Assembly (NCBI GenBank): GCA_965229445.1
Contig: OZ245876.1
Span: forward strand, 1,178,001 to 1,242,000
Reading direction: 5' to 3'
Source of the DNA: Owenweeksia sp965229445
GTDB taxonomy: Bacteria > Bacteroidota > Bacteroidia > Flavobacteriales > Schleiferiaceae
DNA: 64,000 nucleotides
Shown: positions 7,284 through 16,302 of the stretch, piece after piece
Layout of the letters: each line of letters starts with the position of its first letter
Numbering within the stretch: position 1 is the first letter of the stretch
Notes under the pieces: model-generated
Told to the model about the DNA's origin: nothing
Seen by the model: only the letters and a program-made list of their open reading frames with translations
The model's database searches: none
Made by a program: the position numbers and the translations under genes

Positions 7284-10200
7284 ATGCAGCAGGTACCACC
7301 TTATAAGCCTAAGAATAAGATCCGAATTGTTACAGCCGCCTCCTTGTTTGATGGCCATGATGCTGCTATCAATATTATGCGTCGGATCATCCAGGCCACC
7401 GGTTGTGAAGTGATCCATTTGGGGCACGACCGATCGGTAGAAGAAGTGGTAAATACTGCAATTCAGGAAGATGCTCAGGCCATCGCTATGACTTCCTACC
7501 AGGGTGGTCATATAGAATACTTCAAGTATATGCGAGATCTGCTAGTGGAAAAAGGTGCAGGCCATATTAAGATCTTTGGTGGTGGCGGTGGTGTTATTCT
7601 TCCAGAGGAAATTGAAGAACTGCATGAATATGGAGTGGATCGCATTTATTCACCGGATGATGGCCGTAGTATGGGTCTTCAGGGCATGATCAATGATATG
7701 GTGGAGAAAAGTGACTATCCTACCGGCAAAGACATAAACGGTGAGATTGATCAACTTGATGAAAAGTTTAAACCGGCCATCGCCCGCCTCATCTCAGCCG
7801 CTGAGAATTATTTAGACGATTCCCGTGATGTGCTGGACACGATCACAAAGAAGGCAGCTACCGTTGAAACTCCGGTGCTGGGTATCACTGGAACCGGTGG
7901 TGCTGGAAAATCCTCCCTCGTAGATGAATTGGTACGTAGGTTTCTCCTGGACTTTGAAGATAAGACGATCGCGATTGTCTCGGTAGATCCCTCTAAACGC
8001 AAGACCGGAGGTGCCCTCCTGGGCGATAGGATTCGTATGAATGCGATTCGGAACGACCGTGTTTATATGCGATCTCTAGCGACTCGCCAAAGTAACCTGG
8101 CTTTGAGTAAGCACGTCCAGGAAGCCATTAATATCCTTAAGGCAGCCGAGTACGATCTGATCGTTCTCGAAACTTCAGGCATTGGCCAGAGTGATACCGA
8201 AATTGTTGAGCATAGTGATGTCAGTCTTTATGTGATGACACCGGAATACGGCGCGGCAACCCAGTTGGAAAAGATTGATATGCTGGACTTTGCAGACATC
8301 ATAGCATTAAACAAATTCGACAAAAGAGGGGCATTGGATGCTTTGCGCGATGTGAAAAAACAGTATCAAAGAAATCATCAGCTTTTTGATCAGGATCCTG
8401 AGAGCATGCCGGTCTTTGGTACCATCGCCAGTCAGTTTAATGACCCTGGCACCAATCAACTCTATCGAAAAATAATGGACGCACTAGTGGAGAAAACCGG
8501 TGCCAATCAATTAAAAAGTGATTTTCAGAGTAGCTCAGAAATGAGTGAAAAGATCTACATCATTCCCCCAAAGAGAACCAGATATCTCTCTGAAATTGCA
8601 GAGAATAACCGGGCTTATGATGCTCGGGCCATCGCTGAAGCTGAGGTGGCCCAGAGAATGTATGGACTTTACCAGGCTGTTCTTACCTTCGGTGGACCAG
8701 ATCTGCTTAACGAAGAAGAAACAAACAGCGATGATGCAACAGTCGAGGCTTTGATTGGTAAGTTTCAGGAGATTAAGAAGGATTTGGATCCCCATCATTG
8801 GGATCTCATCAAAAACTGGCAACAAAAGGTAAAGCGTTACAAAGATGAGGTGTACAGTTTCTCAGTTCGCGACCGCAAGATCGAGATCAAAACGCACACT
8901 GAATCGCTGAGTCATACTCAAATACCAAAAGTATCCCTACCCCGATACCAAGCCTGGGGTGACCTGCTTCAGTGGAACTTACAGGAAAATGTACCGGGAG
9001 AATTTCCTTATACTGCGGGGATTTATCCTTTTAAACGCACCGGTGAAGACCCTACCCGCATGTTTGCCGGAGAAGGTGGTCCAGAGCGTACGAACCGACG
9101 TTTTCACTATGTGAGTCAGGATATGCCTGCCGCTCGTTTAAGCACGGCCTTCGACTCCGTTACCTTGTATGGTAATGACCCGGATAAGCGTCCGGACATC
9201 TACGGGAAAATTGGTAATTCGGGTGTGAGCATTTGCTGCCTTGATGATGCCAAAAAGCTCTATTCGGGATTTGATCTTTGTGCACCCACTACTTCGGTAA
9301 GTATGACCATCAATGGTCCCGCGCCAATGCTCCTGGCTTTCTTCATGAATGCGGCTATCGACCAGCAGTGCGAAAAGTATATTCGCGAGCATGGGCTGGA
9401 AGCTGAGGTAGAAAAGAAACTGCAAAAGATTTATGAGGAGAGAGGGCTTCAGCGTCCTCAATATCAGGGAGCTATTGCTGCACGTAGTGAACAAGCACTT
9501 CATAGTGACGAGGAAAGTCACAACAGATCTACCGAACTAGCAAGTGGTAAGGATGAGCACTTCGGCAAAACTTTAAGCGGTGTTGCCGTGAACGGTAGTT
9601 TACCTGCTGGGAATGAAGGACTTGGGTTGATGCTATTAGGCATCACGGGAGACCAGGTACTCGATGCCAAAACCTATGCAGAAATAAAAGCCAAAACTCT
9701 GGCTAGCGTGAGAGGTACGGTGCAGGCGGATATTTTAAAGGAGGATCAGGCTCAAAATACCTGTATTTTCTCTACAGAATTTGCTCTAAGATTGATGGGT
9801 GATGTGCAGGAGAATTTTATCGCCAATCAGGTGCGCAATTTTTATTCCGTATCTATTTCGGGATATCATATTGCGGAAGCCGGTGCCAATCCCATCACTC
9901 AATTGGCCTTTACCCTGGCCAACGGATTTACTTATGTGGAGTATTACCTCAGTCGTGGTATGGACATCAACAAGTTTGGTCCCAACCTCAGTTTCTTTTT
10001 CTCCAATGGTATTGATCCTGAATATGCTGTCATAGGTCGTGCGGCAAGGAAGATCTGGAGCAAGGCTTTAAAGCATAAGTATGGTGCCGATCCAAGAGCT
10101 CAAATGTTGAAGTATCATATTCAAACCTCTGGTCGCTCCTTACACGCACAGGAAATTCAGTTTAATGATATCCGCACCACCTTACAAGCACTTTACGCGA

Positions 10201-10811
10201 TCTATGACAACTGTAACTCGCTTCATACCAATGCCTATGATGAAGCCATTACCACACCCACCGAGGAGAGCGTCAGAAGAGCGATGGCTATTCAGCTCAT
10301 TATCAATAAAGAGCTGGGATTAGCGAAGAATGAAAACCCTACCCAGGGTAGTTTTGTGATTGAGGAGCTTACTGACTTGGTAGAAGAGGCGGTGCTGGCT
10401 GAGTTCGACAGAATCACGGAACGCGGCGGCGTACTGGGTGCCATGGAAACCATGTATCAACGCGGTAAAATCCAGGAGGAGAGTCTGTATTATGAAACCT
10501 TAAAACATACCGGTGAATTCCCAATAGTTGGGGTTAACACCTTCTTGAGTTCTACCGGTTCACCCACCGTGCGTCCGGGAGAAGTGATCAGAGCTACCAA
10601 AGAAGAAAAGGAGTATCAAATTGAAATGCTCGGGCAATTGCATGCCAGCAATGCAGAGCGTGCCCCAGAGTGGTTAAAGAAACTTCAGCAGGCGGCCGTC
10701 AATAATGAAAACCTTTTTGAGGTGCTTATGGAAGCGGTAAAATATTGTTCGCTCGGTGAAATTACTAACGCCTTGTTTGAAGTAGGAGGGCAGTATCGAA
10801 GAAATATGTAG
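7284..10811 (+). CDS. icmF: Fused isobutyryl-CoA mutase (IcmF)
   Basis: A 1175-residue fusion of three parts. Residues about 15-150 form a cobalamin-binding domain with SLFDGHDAAINIMRR around residue 20. Residues about 195-450 form a MeaB-like GTPase chaperone domain, with GITGTGGAGKSSLVDEL near 203, ETSGIGQSDTE, and NKFDKRG near 342. The rest is an acyl-CoA mutase barrel. In the substrate region it has YPFKRTGEDPTRMFAGEG near residue 581, typical of IcmF, with Phe where methylmalonyl-CoA mutase has Tyr. The enzyme interconverts isobutyryl-CoA and n-butyryl-CoA using adenosylcobalamin; the G domain loads and repairs the cofactor. The gene is alone behind its own promoter. The exact acyl-CoA preference is inferred. 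Confidence 0.9.
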   Translation: MQQVPPYKPKNKIRIVTAASLFDGHDAAINIMRRIIQATGCEVIHLGHDRSVEEVVNTAIQEDAQAIAMTSYQGGHIEYFKYMRDLLVEKGAGHIKIFGGGGGVILPEEIEELHEYGVDRIYSPDDGRSMGLQGMINDMVEKSDYPTGKDINGEIDQLDEKFKPAIARLISAAENYLDDSRDVLDTITKKAATVETPVLGITGTGGAGKSSLVDELVRRFLLDFEDKTIAIVSVDPSKRKTGGALLGDRIRMNAIRNDRVYMRSLATRQSNLALSKHVQEAINILKAAEYDLIVLETSGIGQSDTEIVEHSDVSLYVMTPEYGAATQLEKIDMLDFADIIALNKFDKRGALDALRDVKKQYQRNHQLFDQDPESMPVFGTIASQFNDPGTNQLYRKIMDALVEKTGANQLKSDFQSSSEMSEKIYIIPPKRTRYLSEIAENNRAYDARAIAEAEVAQRMYGLYQAVLTFGGPDLLNEEETNSDDATVEALIGKFQEIKKDLDPHHWDLIKNWQQKVKRYKDEVYSFSVRDRKIEIKTHTESLSHTQIPKVSLPRYQAWGDLLQWNLQENVPGEFPYTAGIYPFKRTGEDPTRMFAGEGGPERTNRRFHYVSQDMPAARLSTAFDSVTLYGNDPDKRPDIYGKIGNSGVSICCLDDAKKLYSGFDLCAPTTSVSMTINGPAPMLLAFFMNAAIDQQCEKYIREHGLEAEVEKKLQKIYEERGLQRPQYQGAIAARSEQALHSDEESHNRSTELASGKDEHFGKTLSGVAVNGSLPAGNEGLGLMLLGITGDQVLDAKTYAEIKAKTLASVRGTVQADILKEDQAQNTCIFSTEFALRLMGDVQENFIANQVRNFYSVSISGYHIAEAGANPITQLAFTLANGFTYVEYYLSRGMDINKFGPNLSFFFSNGIDPEYAVIGRAARKIWSKALKHKYGADPRAQMLKYHIQTSGRSLHAQEIQFNDIRTTLQALYAIYDNCNSLHTNAYDEAITTPTEESVRRAMAIQLIINKELGLAKNENPTQGSFVIEELTDLVEEAVLAEFDRITERGGVLGAMETMYQRGKIQEESLYYETLKHTGEFPIVGVNTFLSSTGSPTVRPGEVIRATKEEKEYQIEMLGQLHASNAERAPEWLKKLQQAAVNNENLFEVLMEAVKYCSLGEITNALFEVGGQYRRNM

Positions 10812-10900
10812 GGCTTTGCCTAAACATAGAAGCCTAGAGGATCCTTGGCTGGTCTTTCTTAGATATTTTTATCTTTAGGAAAACCAAACCTGTTACCTAT

Positions 10901-13900
10901 ATGATGTTGAGTCGATTGCTAAAGTCCCTGCTGCTGTTATTTATTGCCAGCCCTAGCGCGTTTTCCCAGCCTTCTATTACCATCAATTCCACCGGTACCA
11001 CCTATATCGAAAATGTTACCGGCTTTTGTTTTAGTGCCTCAATAAGTAATCCAGATAATGATACGACTAAGGTGGATGTTGTCTGGAAGTCGGGTAGTGC
11101 CAGCCTCGGATCGGATTTCACCATCACGACAACCACCCTGGTCTTCCCACCAAATTATTCAGGCTTCAAGTATGGCTGCATACAGGTGATTGATGATACC
11201 ATAGTGGAGCCGATTGAGAATTTTGTGATCGCCATTCGAAACCCTACAAATGGCGCAGTGATGGTTGATACCACCTTCTCGGTTACTCTTTGGGATAACG
11301 ATAGCATTAGTCCAGGAGTACCTTGCTCGGATGTGCTTATTTCTGAATACATCCACAGCTTAAGCAATGGCAGTAAGGCCCTGGAGATTTTTAATCCAAC
11401 CAGCTCAACTATAAATTTGTCCGGATATAACATCAGGGTGTATTATAACGGTGATACCCTTGCCGGTGATAGCATTCCCTTGAGTGGCACTATTCCCCCC
11501 AACGATGTTTTTGTAGCAGCGCACCCCAATTCAGATTCAATTGTTTTGGCTGAAGCTGATTTATTGGATGCGGGGCTAAATTGGACTGGTGATGATGCAG
11601 TGGTGCTTTATAATGGCATGATTGCGATTGATGCCGTAGGTATCATTGGCAATGATCCGGGTAATTCCTGGGTAGTGGGTTCAAGTTCACGCACCTCATC
11701 CAGGGTAATTGTCAGAAATTCCGATGTGTATTATGGCGAACCCAATTATTATCTGGGCGCCAGCAGATGGACGCCCTATTCTCAAAACACATTAAATTAT
11801 ATTGGCAATCACGCTCCTTTGCCCTGTGGGTTTAATGGTCCAACCGTCGATATTGTAACCCAGGATGCTGATATCATTGAAACACCTGGCATTTCATGGA
11901 GCGTGCATTTGATTAATCCCAACAGCGATACCACTTTTGTGGAGGTGTCGCTATCACCATCTTCTACCGTCACAGCCAGCGATCATAATTTTACCTCACC
12001 TGTTACTCTTAAATTCCCACCGAATACCGGAGGCAGTCAATACGTTTTTGTTCCTTTAGTAGATGATAATGATGCCGAAGCGTTGGAGACCATGGAATTT
12101 CATATTTCCTCCGTTAGTAACCCTGCGGGCTATTTGCTGGGGGATAGCACTATTACGCTGAATATATGGGATGATGACTCTATCCGCGATGATAATATTT
12201 GCTTCGATTTATTCATCAGTGACTACCTGCACGATATTATAGGGGATTCCAGGGCTTTCGAAATATTCAATCCTTCTCCCATAAGTGTTTCTCTCTCAGG
12301 GTACACGCTGGAAATATATTCTCCCAACAACAATGTCCCTGATTCCATTATCCATCTTTCCGGTATCCTACCCGCCGATTCCACTTTTGTTATCGCCCGA
12401 ACCAATTCACATCCCTTTGTACTTAGCGAAGCAGACCTTGTCACATCAAAACTTGCATTTAGTAGCAGGTCATCTATAGTGCTCAAAAAGAATGCTATTG
12501 TCCTTGATGCCATTGGAGTTCCGGGATCCATTCCTACCAGTCCGTCATGGCCTGCAGGATCAGGAGGTACCGGCACCTCAGGCCTGTATCGGATACCGGA
12601 TGTTCAACAAGGAGAGCCAAACTATATCTACAGCGCAGGAAACTGGATAGCTTACTCACAAACGGATTATTCTCACCTGGGTACGCACAACATGTATGCT
12701 TGCGGTGTGGGTGCCCCACATGTTGTAAGCATCGTAACCGCTGATGCAAGTTTCCCCGAAGATATTGGCGCTCTGGGTATTTCAGTAGGAATAACCAACC
12801 CTGATAGTGTACCCATCACCGTGCAGGTATCTATTGATCCATCCGGTACGGCCGGGAGTAGTGATGCCAGTATTAATCCAACTACGCTTACATTTCCTGC
12901 TAACAGCACCAGTACGCAGAGCATTGGGATTTCGGTAGTTGATGATAATATTAAGGAACCCAATGAGACCTTTGTGGTTAAGATTAGTAATCCATCCGGA
13001 AGCAATACCTTAATAAATGATAGTATTTGGGTACTCACCATACTGGATAATGATACTGCAGCCAGCATAACATCCATACAGCTTATTACCACTACAGACT
13101 CAAATTGCGTGGCTGACTCAGTAGGTCAAACGTTTACCATACAGGGTGTGGTGGAAACAGAAGCGATGGCACCCGGTCTGGATTTCTTCCATATGCATGA
13201 TGGTTCTGCAGGAATATGGTTGTTTGATCTGAATAGCTCTGTTATGGGTTATACGGCTCGCAGAGGCGATTTGATTCAAACTACTGGGAGTCTTTTTCAG
13301 GATCATGGTAATATTTTTCTAAATCCTGACTCCATTACCCTTCTCGACTCAAATCAGCTTACTCAATCTCCTCAGTTGGTAACTGGTCTTGATGAATCGA
13401 TGGAGGCCGAAATCGTGAAGTTTGTTGACGGTCAATTGGTAGATTCTGCTGAATGGCCTAATGGTAATGTGAAAGTTGCACATCAAACGGATACTGTGAA
13501 TCTGATTATCTTCAGTGGTTCAAAATTTCATGGTATTCCTGCACCTCTATACACATTTGAGCTTATAGGGGTGGTATTACAACAAGATACAGGTTGGGGT
13601 TGTGAAAATTACTTTATTATACCGTTAGCCATAGACAGTACAGGTCCTCTGGCAGTGTATGGTGAATATTCCACGTCGGGTTTAGAAGTTTATCCCAATC
13701 CGTTTCGCACTGAAATTACTATCACTAACCGCCCATCTGGTAGCTGGTCTGGAGAGATTTTTGATCTGAGTGGAAGAATAGTTTACTCTATACCCGACAC
13801 AGATAAGACATTCGTTGAGCTGAACCTGATAAGCCTCGATGCCGGTGTGTACTTACTGCGAGTATGGCAGGAAGGAAATAGCTGGATCGTTAGAATAATC

Positions 13901-13909
13901 AAGGAATAA
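10901..13909 (+). CDS. T9SS cargo with Calx-beta and lamin-tail domains
   Basis: A 1002-residue secreted protein. It has a signal peptide (LLKSLLLLFIASPSAFSQ). Then come a Calx-beta domain (about 23-138), a lamin-tail domain (142-265, SDVLISEYIHS and ALEIFNPTSSTINLSGY), a second Calx-beta (312-430) and lamin-tail pair (434-560), a third Calx-beta (604-715) and a beta-barrel segment (about 724-900). A type A T9SS sorting domain (about 927-1002) begins LEVYPNPF and ends in VYLLRV...IIKE. It is exported across the outer membrane and anchored on the surface or released. Lamin-tail and Calx-beta domains suggest adhesion or calcium binding, or an origin near secreted nucleases, though no nuclease motif is seen. 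TATCTTTA just upstream may be its -7 element. Confidence 0.85.
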   Translation: MMLSRLLKSLLLLFIASPSAFSQPSITINSTGTTYIENVTGFCFSASISNPDNDTTKVDVVWKSGSASLGSDFTITTTTLVFPPNYSGFKYGCIQVIDDTIVEPIENFVIAIRNPTNGAVMVDTTFSVTLWDNDSISPGVPCSDVLISEYIHSLSNGSKALEIFNPTSSTINLSGYNIRVYYNGDTLAGDSIPLSGTIPPNDVFVAAHPNSDSIVLAEADLLDAGLNWTGDDAVVLYNGMIAIDAVGIIGNDPGNSWVVGSSSRTSSRVIVRNSDVYYGEPNYYLGASRWTPYSQNTLNYIGNHAPLPCGFNGPTVDIVTQDADIIETPGISWSVHLINPNSDTTFVEVSLSPSSTVTASDHNFTSPVTLKFPPNTGGSQYVFVPLVDDNDAEALETMEFHISSVSNPAGYLLGDSTITLNIWDDDSIRDDNICFDLFISDYLHDIIGDSRAFEIFNPSPISVSLSGYTLEIYSPNNNVPDSIIHLSGILPADSTFVIARTNSHPFVLSEADLVTSKLAFSSRSSIVLKKNAIVLDAIGVPGSIPTSPSWPAGSGGTGTSGLYRIPDVQQGEPNYIYSAGNWIAYSQTDYSHLGTHNMYACGVGAPHVVSIVTADASFPEDIGALGISVGITNPDSVPITVQVSIDPSGTAGSSDASINPTTLTFPANSTSTQSIGISVVDDNIKEPNETFVVKISNPSGSNTLINDSIWVLTILDNDTAASITSIQLITTTDSNCVADSVGQTFTIQGVVETEAMAPGLDFFHMHDGSAGIWLFDLNSSVMGYTARRGDLIQTTGSLFQDHGNIFLNPDSITLLDSNQLTQSPQLVTGLDESMEAEIVKFVDGQLVDSAEWPNGNVKVAHQTDTVNLIIFSGSKFHGIPAPLYTFELIGVVLQQDTGWGCENYFIIPLAIDSTGPLAVYGEYSTSGLEVYPNPFRTEITITNRPSGSWSGEIFDLSGRIVYSIPDTDKTFVELNLISLDAGVYLLRVWQEGNSWIVRIIKE
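10967..12710 (+). repeat. Tandem Calx-beta/lamin-tail coding repeat
   Basis: Within the T9SS cargo gene, a unit of about 870 bases occurs twice. Matching landmarks are the lamin-tail starts SDVLISEYIHS and FDLFISDYLHD, the ALEIFNP/AFEIFNP motifs and the GEPNYYLGA/GEPNYIYSA ends. A third Calx-beta follows without its lamin-tail partner. The copies have diverged, so this is an old duplication. Confidence 0.7.
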
Positions 13910-14061
13910 GGGAGAGAGCCTCTGATTTTAAGTTGGCGGTAGGTCACCCCTCACGATCAGGTTGCAAGGAGGTTTGAATTTAAACGGCCGCAATCATTTA
14001 TCATCCTGGGGATTAGAGAATCAGAAACTTGACGAAGATTGTTATAGAAAACATTGAAACT

Positions 14062-14083
14062 GGCGAAAATCGCCTTTGTTATT
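14062..14083 (+). terminator. Weak terminator candidate
   Basis: Five-base stem GGCGA/TCGCC with an AAA loop, followed by TTTGTTATT. The stem is short, so this is only a possible end for the T9SS cargo transcript. Confidence 0.3.
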
Positions 14084-14227
14084 ATTCATAGAACAGCGAT
14101 CTTTATTATAGGGACAGCGGGGGCTGTCCTCGAGGGGTGGCGATACCGACACGCGTATAGCAGGTAACAGAATTCCTGTCTTTTAACCTAATCCTCCAAT
14201 AAAAATCTGCCCAATCTTAGCCTTTGT

Positions 14228-14235
14228 TACTTTTG
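14228..14235 (+). promoter_or_regulatory. -7 element of the coaX operon
   Basis: TACTTTTG followed by CA fits TAnnTTTG. No clear -33 TTG is seen at the usual distance. It ends 6 bases before the ATG at 14242, which implies a very short leader. Confidence 0.45.
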
Positions 14236-14241
14236 CACCCT

Positions 14242-14973
14242 ATGACCAACCTTATCCTGGATCAAGGAAATACCCGGTTAAAATCGGCGCTCTATGATAA
14301 TGGAGAGCTAATTCGATTACTGATATCTACGCATTATTCGGATGCGCCCTTCCAAAAGTTATTGGCAGAACTTAATCCAGATGCAGTTATGGTATCCTCA
14401 GTTACCCATGATGACTTGTATCAACAGATGAAATTGAAGTATGGTGAGAAAGTTTTTCAATTATCTCATGAAAGCCCACTACCTTTTACTTCCCACTACA
14501 GCACTCCAGAAACTTTAGGTCTCGACAGGATAGCCCTGGCCGCGGCCGCCGTAGGTGAATTCCCTAAACGCAATTGCCTCATTATCGATGCCGGCACTTG
14601 TATAACCTATGACTTTATCGATGAAAATAAGGTCTATCATGGTGGCGCTATCGGTCCGGGCTTAATGATGCGTTACCGCGCATTAAATGATTATACCTCC
14701 AGGCTTCCTCTGGTGGAACACCAGGCTCCTATGGACCTCATTGGTCACTCAACTGCAGAGTCTATCCGCTCCGGAGTAGTTCATGGTATGATTGCGGAAA
14801 TTGAGGGTACAATAGCTCGTTATGATCAGCGTTTCAATGATCTCCAGGTGATAATTACCGGAGGAGACGCACAAGTGTTTGAACCCTTAGTAAAAAATGG
14901 CATCTTTGCCGCCCCAAATTTCCTGTTAACTGGTCTCAATAATATATTGGAACATTATGCGGAAGTTCTGTAG
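14242..14973 (+). CDS. coaX: Type III pantothenate kinase
   Basis: A 243-residue cytosolic enzyme that phosphorylates pantothenate, the first step of coenzyme A synthesis. The type III signature is present: DQGNTRLK (phosphate loop) at the N-terminus, GLDRIALAAAA, LIIDAGTCITYDF, GGAIGPGL and ITGGDA. I use the ATG at 14242; a TTG at 14224 lies before the -7 element. It leads the conserved Bacteroidota cluster coaX, barrel protein, TPR protein, lptC, and so on. The 3' end overlaps the next gene by 17 bases. Confidence 0.92.
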   Translation: MTNLILDQGNTRLKSALYDNGELIRLLISTHYSDAPFQKLLAELNPDAVMVSSVTHDDLYQQMKLKYGEKVFQLSHESPLPFTSHYSTPETLGLDRIALAAAAVGEFPKRNCLIIDAGTCITYDFIDENKVYHGGAIGPGLMMRYRALNDYTSRLPLVEHQAPMDLIGHSTAESIRSGVVHGMIAEIEGTIARYDQRFNDLQVIITGGDAQVFEPLVKNGIFAAPNFLLTGLNNILEHYAEVL

Positions 14974-16285
14974 AGAACTCGCGATTATCCTTCTGATGAC
15001 AGCACCGCTTGCCATGCTTGCGCAGGTTAGTTCTGTTTCTCCCTACTCAAGAATAGGTTTGGGAAGCATTCAAACCCAGAACTACACGCGTTCATTAGGT
15101 TTTGGAGGCGCCAATCTTGCCATTGGGGACGGATTCTACATAAATGCCACAAATCCAGCAAGCTATTCCCACCTGGATCTCACCAGCCTGGAGATTGGCT
15201 TTTACCACAATACGCTAATTCAGGAACAGGCGAGTCCAGCCATAAAGGTGGAGAATTCTAACTCTGGTATGAGATATTTTTCTGCCGGTATTCCCCTAAC
15301 TGATTGGTGGGGAAGTGCTATAGGTTTGCAACCTTACACTACCCGGGGTTATGATATTACCACCAGTCGCTATGGCCCTGACAGCATATTGGTACAAGAT
15401 CGTTTTGTTGGTTCAGGCAGCTTAAATAGATTTTATTGGGGTAATGGCTTCAATATTCTACCCAACCTGAGTGTTGGTGTAAACACGTCTTTCATTTTTG
15501 GACAGCTTGAAGATTACAATGCCATTACCTGGGGAGGTTCTATCAATAATTCAATTTTTGAAGAAGAAGTAAACGTACGCACCTTAACCCTGGATTATGG
15601 CTTGCAGTACAGCCTGGACATGGGAAAATCCGTATTGGGCATAGGTGCCACCTATGGTACCGCAGCTAATTTTAAAACGCGCTCAGAATCATATAGTTAT
15701 ACAACTAATTCTAGTGGTGTGCCCATTGACAGCGTAACTGCATTTGGCGAAGGCTCCACCAAGCTTCCTGGAAGTTGGGGAATAGGTTTGATGTATGGAA
15801 AACCGGTTGAGGGTTATCTCACGCATAGTTGGTGGGCGACTTCCAAATATGCCTGGTCCGTGTCTGCTGATCTGGAGTCCTTCCAGGGATCTTCCTACGT
15901 GAATCCGTCAGGTGAAACCCCTTACAACAATTCACTGCGTGGAGAACTTGGATTTCGCATTATTCCTGCCCTCATGAGCGAGGAGATTAATCGCACCGGC
16001 AATTATCTCAGCAAGTTGGAATATCGCTTTGGTGGTTATTATGAAGAGACGGCCATAAAGATTGGCGATAGGGTGTTGCCAGACTATGGCATTACTTTTG
16101 GAATAGGATTACCAATGCGTCAAAATCTTGGCCCTGGAGAAAACCGACGATCAATTGTAAATACCGGTTTTATATTTGGCCGCCGCGGAACTCTGGAAGA
16201 CGGATTGATACGCGAAAGTTACTTTAAACTGTTTGTTGGAATCACTTTTAACGATAAGTGGTTCATAGATTATAAATACCGATAA
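14957..16285 (+). CDS. Outer membrane beta-barrel protein
   Basis: A 442-residue protein with a signal peptide (LAIILLMTAPLAMLAQ) followed by VSPYSRIGLGS, a start typical of Bacteroidota outer membrane barrel proteins encoded next to coaX. The body alternates glycine- and aromatic-rich strands and ends in FNDKWFIDYKYR, a C-terminal strand with a terminal aromatic pair. It probably forms a barrel of the FadL/porin kind. Its substrate is unknown; the neighbourhood points to envelope assembly. It overlaps coaX by 17 bases, suggesting coupled translation. Confidence 0.75.
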   Translation: MRKFCRELAIILLMTAPLAMLAQVSSVSPYSRIGLGSIQTQNYTRSLGFGGANLAIGDGFYINATNPASYSHLDLTSLEIGFYHNTLIQEQASPAIKVENSNSGMRYFSAGIPLTDWWGSAIGLQPYTTRGYDITTSRYGPDSILVQDRFVGSGSLNRFYWGNGFNILPNLSVGVNTSFIFGQLEDYNAITWGGSINNSIFEEEVNVRTLTLDYGLQYSLDMGKSVLGIGATYGTAANFKTRSESYSYTTNSSGVPIDSVTAFGEGSTKLPGSWGIGLMYGKPVEGYLTHSWWATSKYAWSVSADLESFQGSSYVNPSGETPYNNSLRGELGFRIIPALMSEEINRTGNYLSKLEYRFGGYYEETAIKIGDRVLPDYGITFGIGLPMRQNLGPGENRRSIVNTGFIFGRRGTLEDGLIRESYFKLFVGITFNDKWFIDYKYR

Positions 16286-16302
16286 CTCTAAGATTCGATT
16301 AA

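Larger units (their letters stand above)
13910..14241. other. Intergenic region with two hairpins
   Basis: About 330 bases without a convincing gene. It holds a small hairpin GGCGA-AAA-TCGCC at 14062-14074 followed by TTTGTTATT, a weak terminator candidate for the upstream gene. It also holds a perfect 7-bp stem GGACAGC-GGGG-GCTGTCC at 14112-14129 with no T-run after it. The right end contains the coaX promoter. Confidence 0.5.

Noticed and set aside
12673..13092. 139-codon open frame opposite the Calx-beta cargo gene
   Set aside because: A shadow of a repetitive beta-rich gene; no start signal, no promoter and no recognisable motif.
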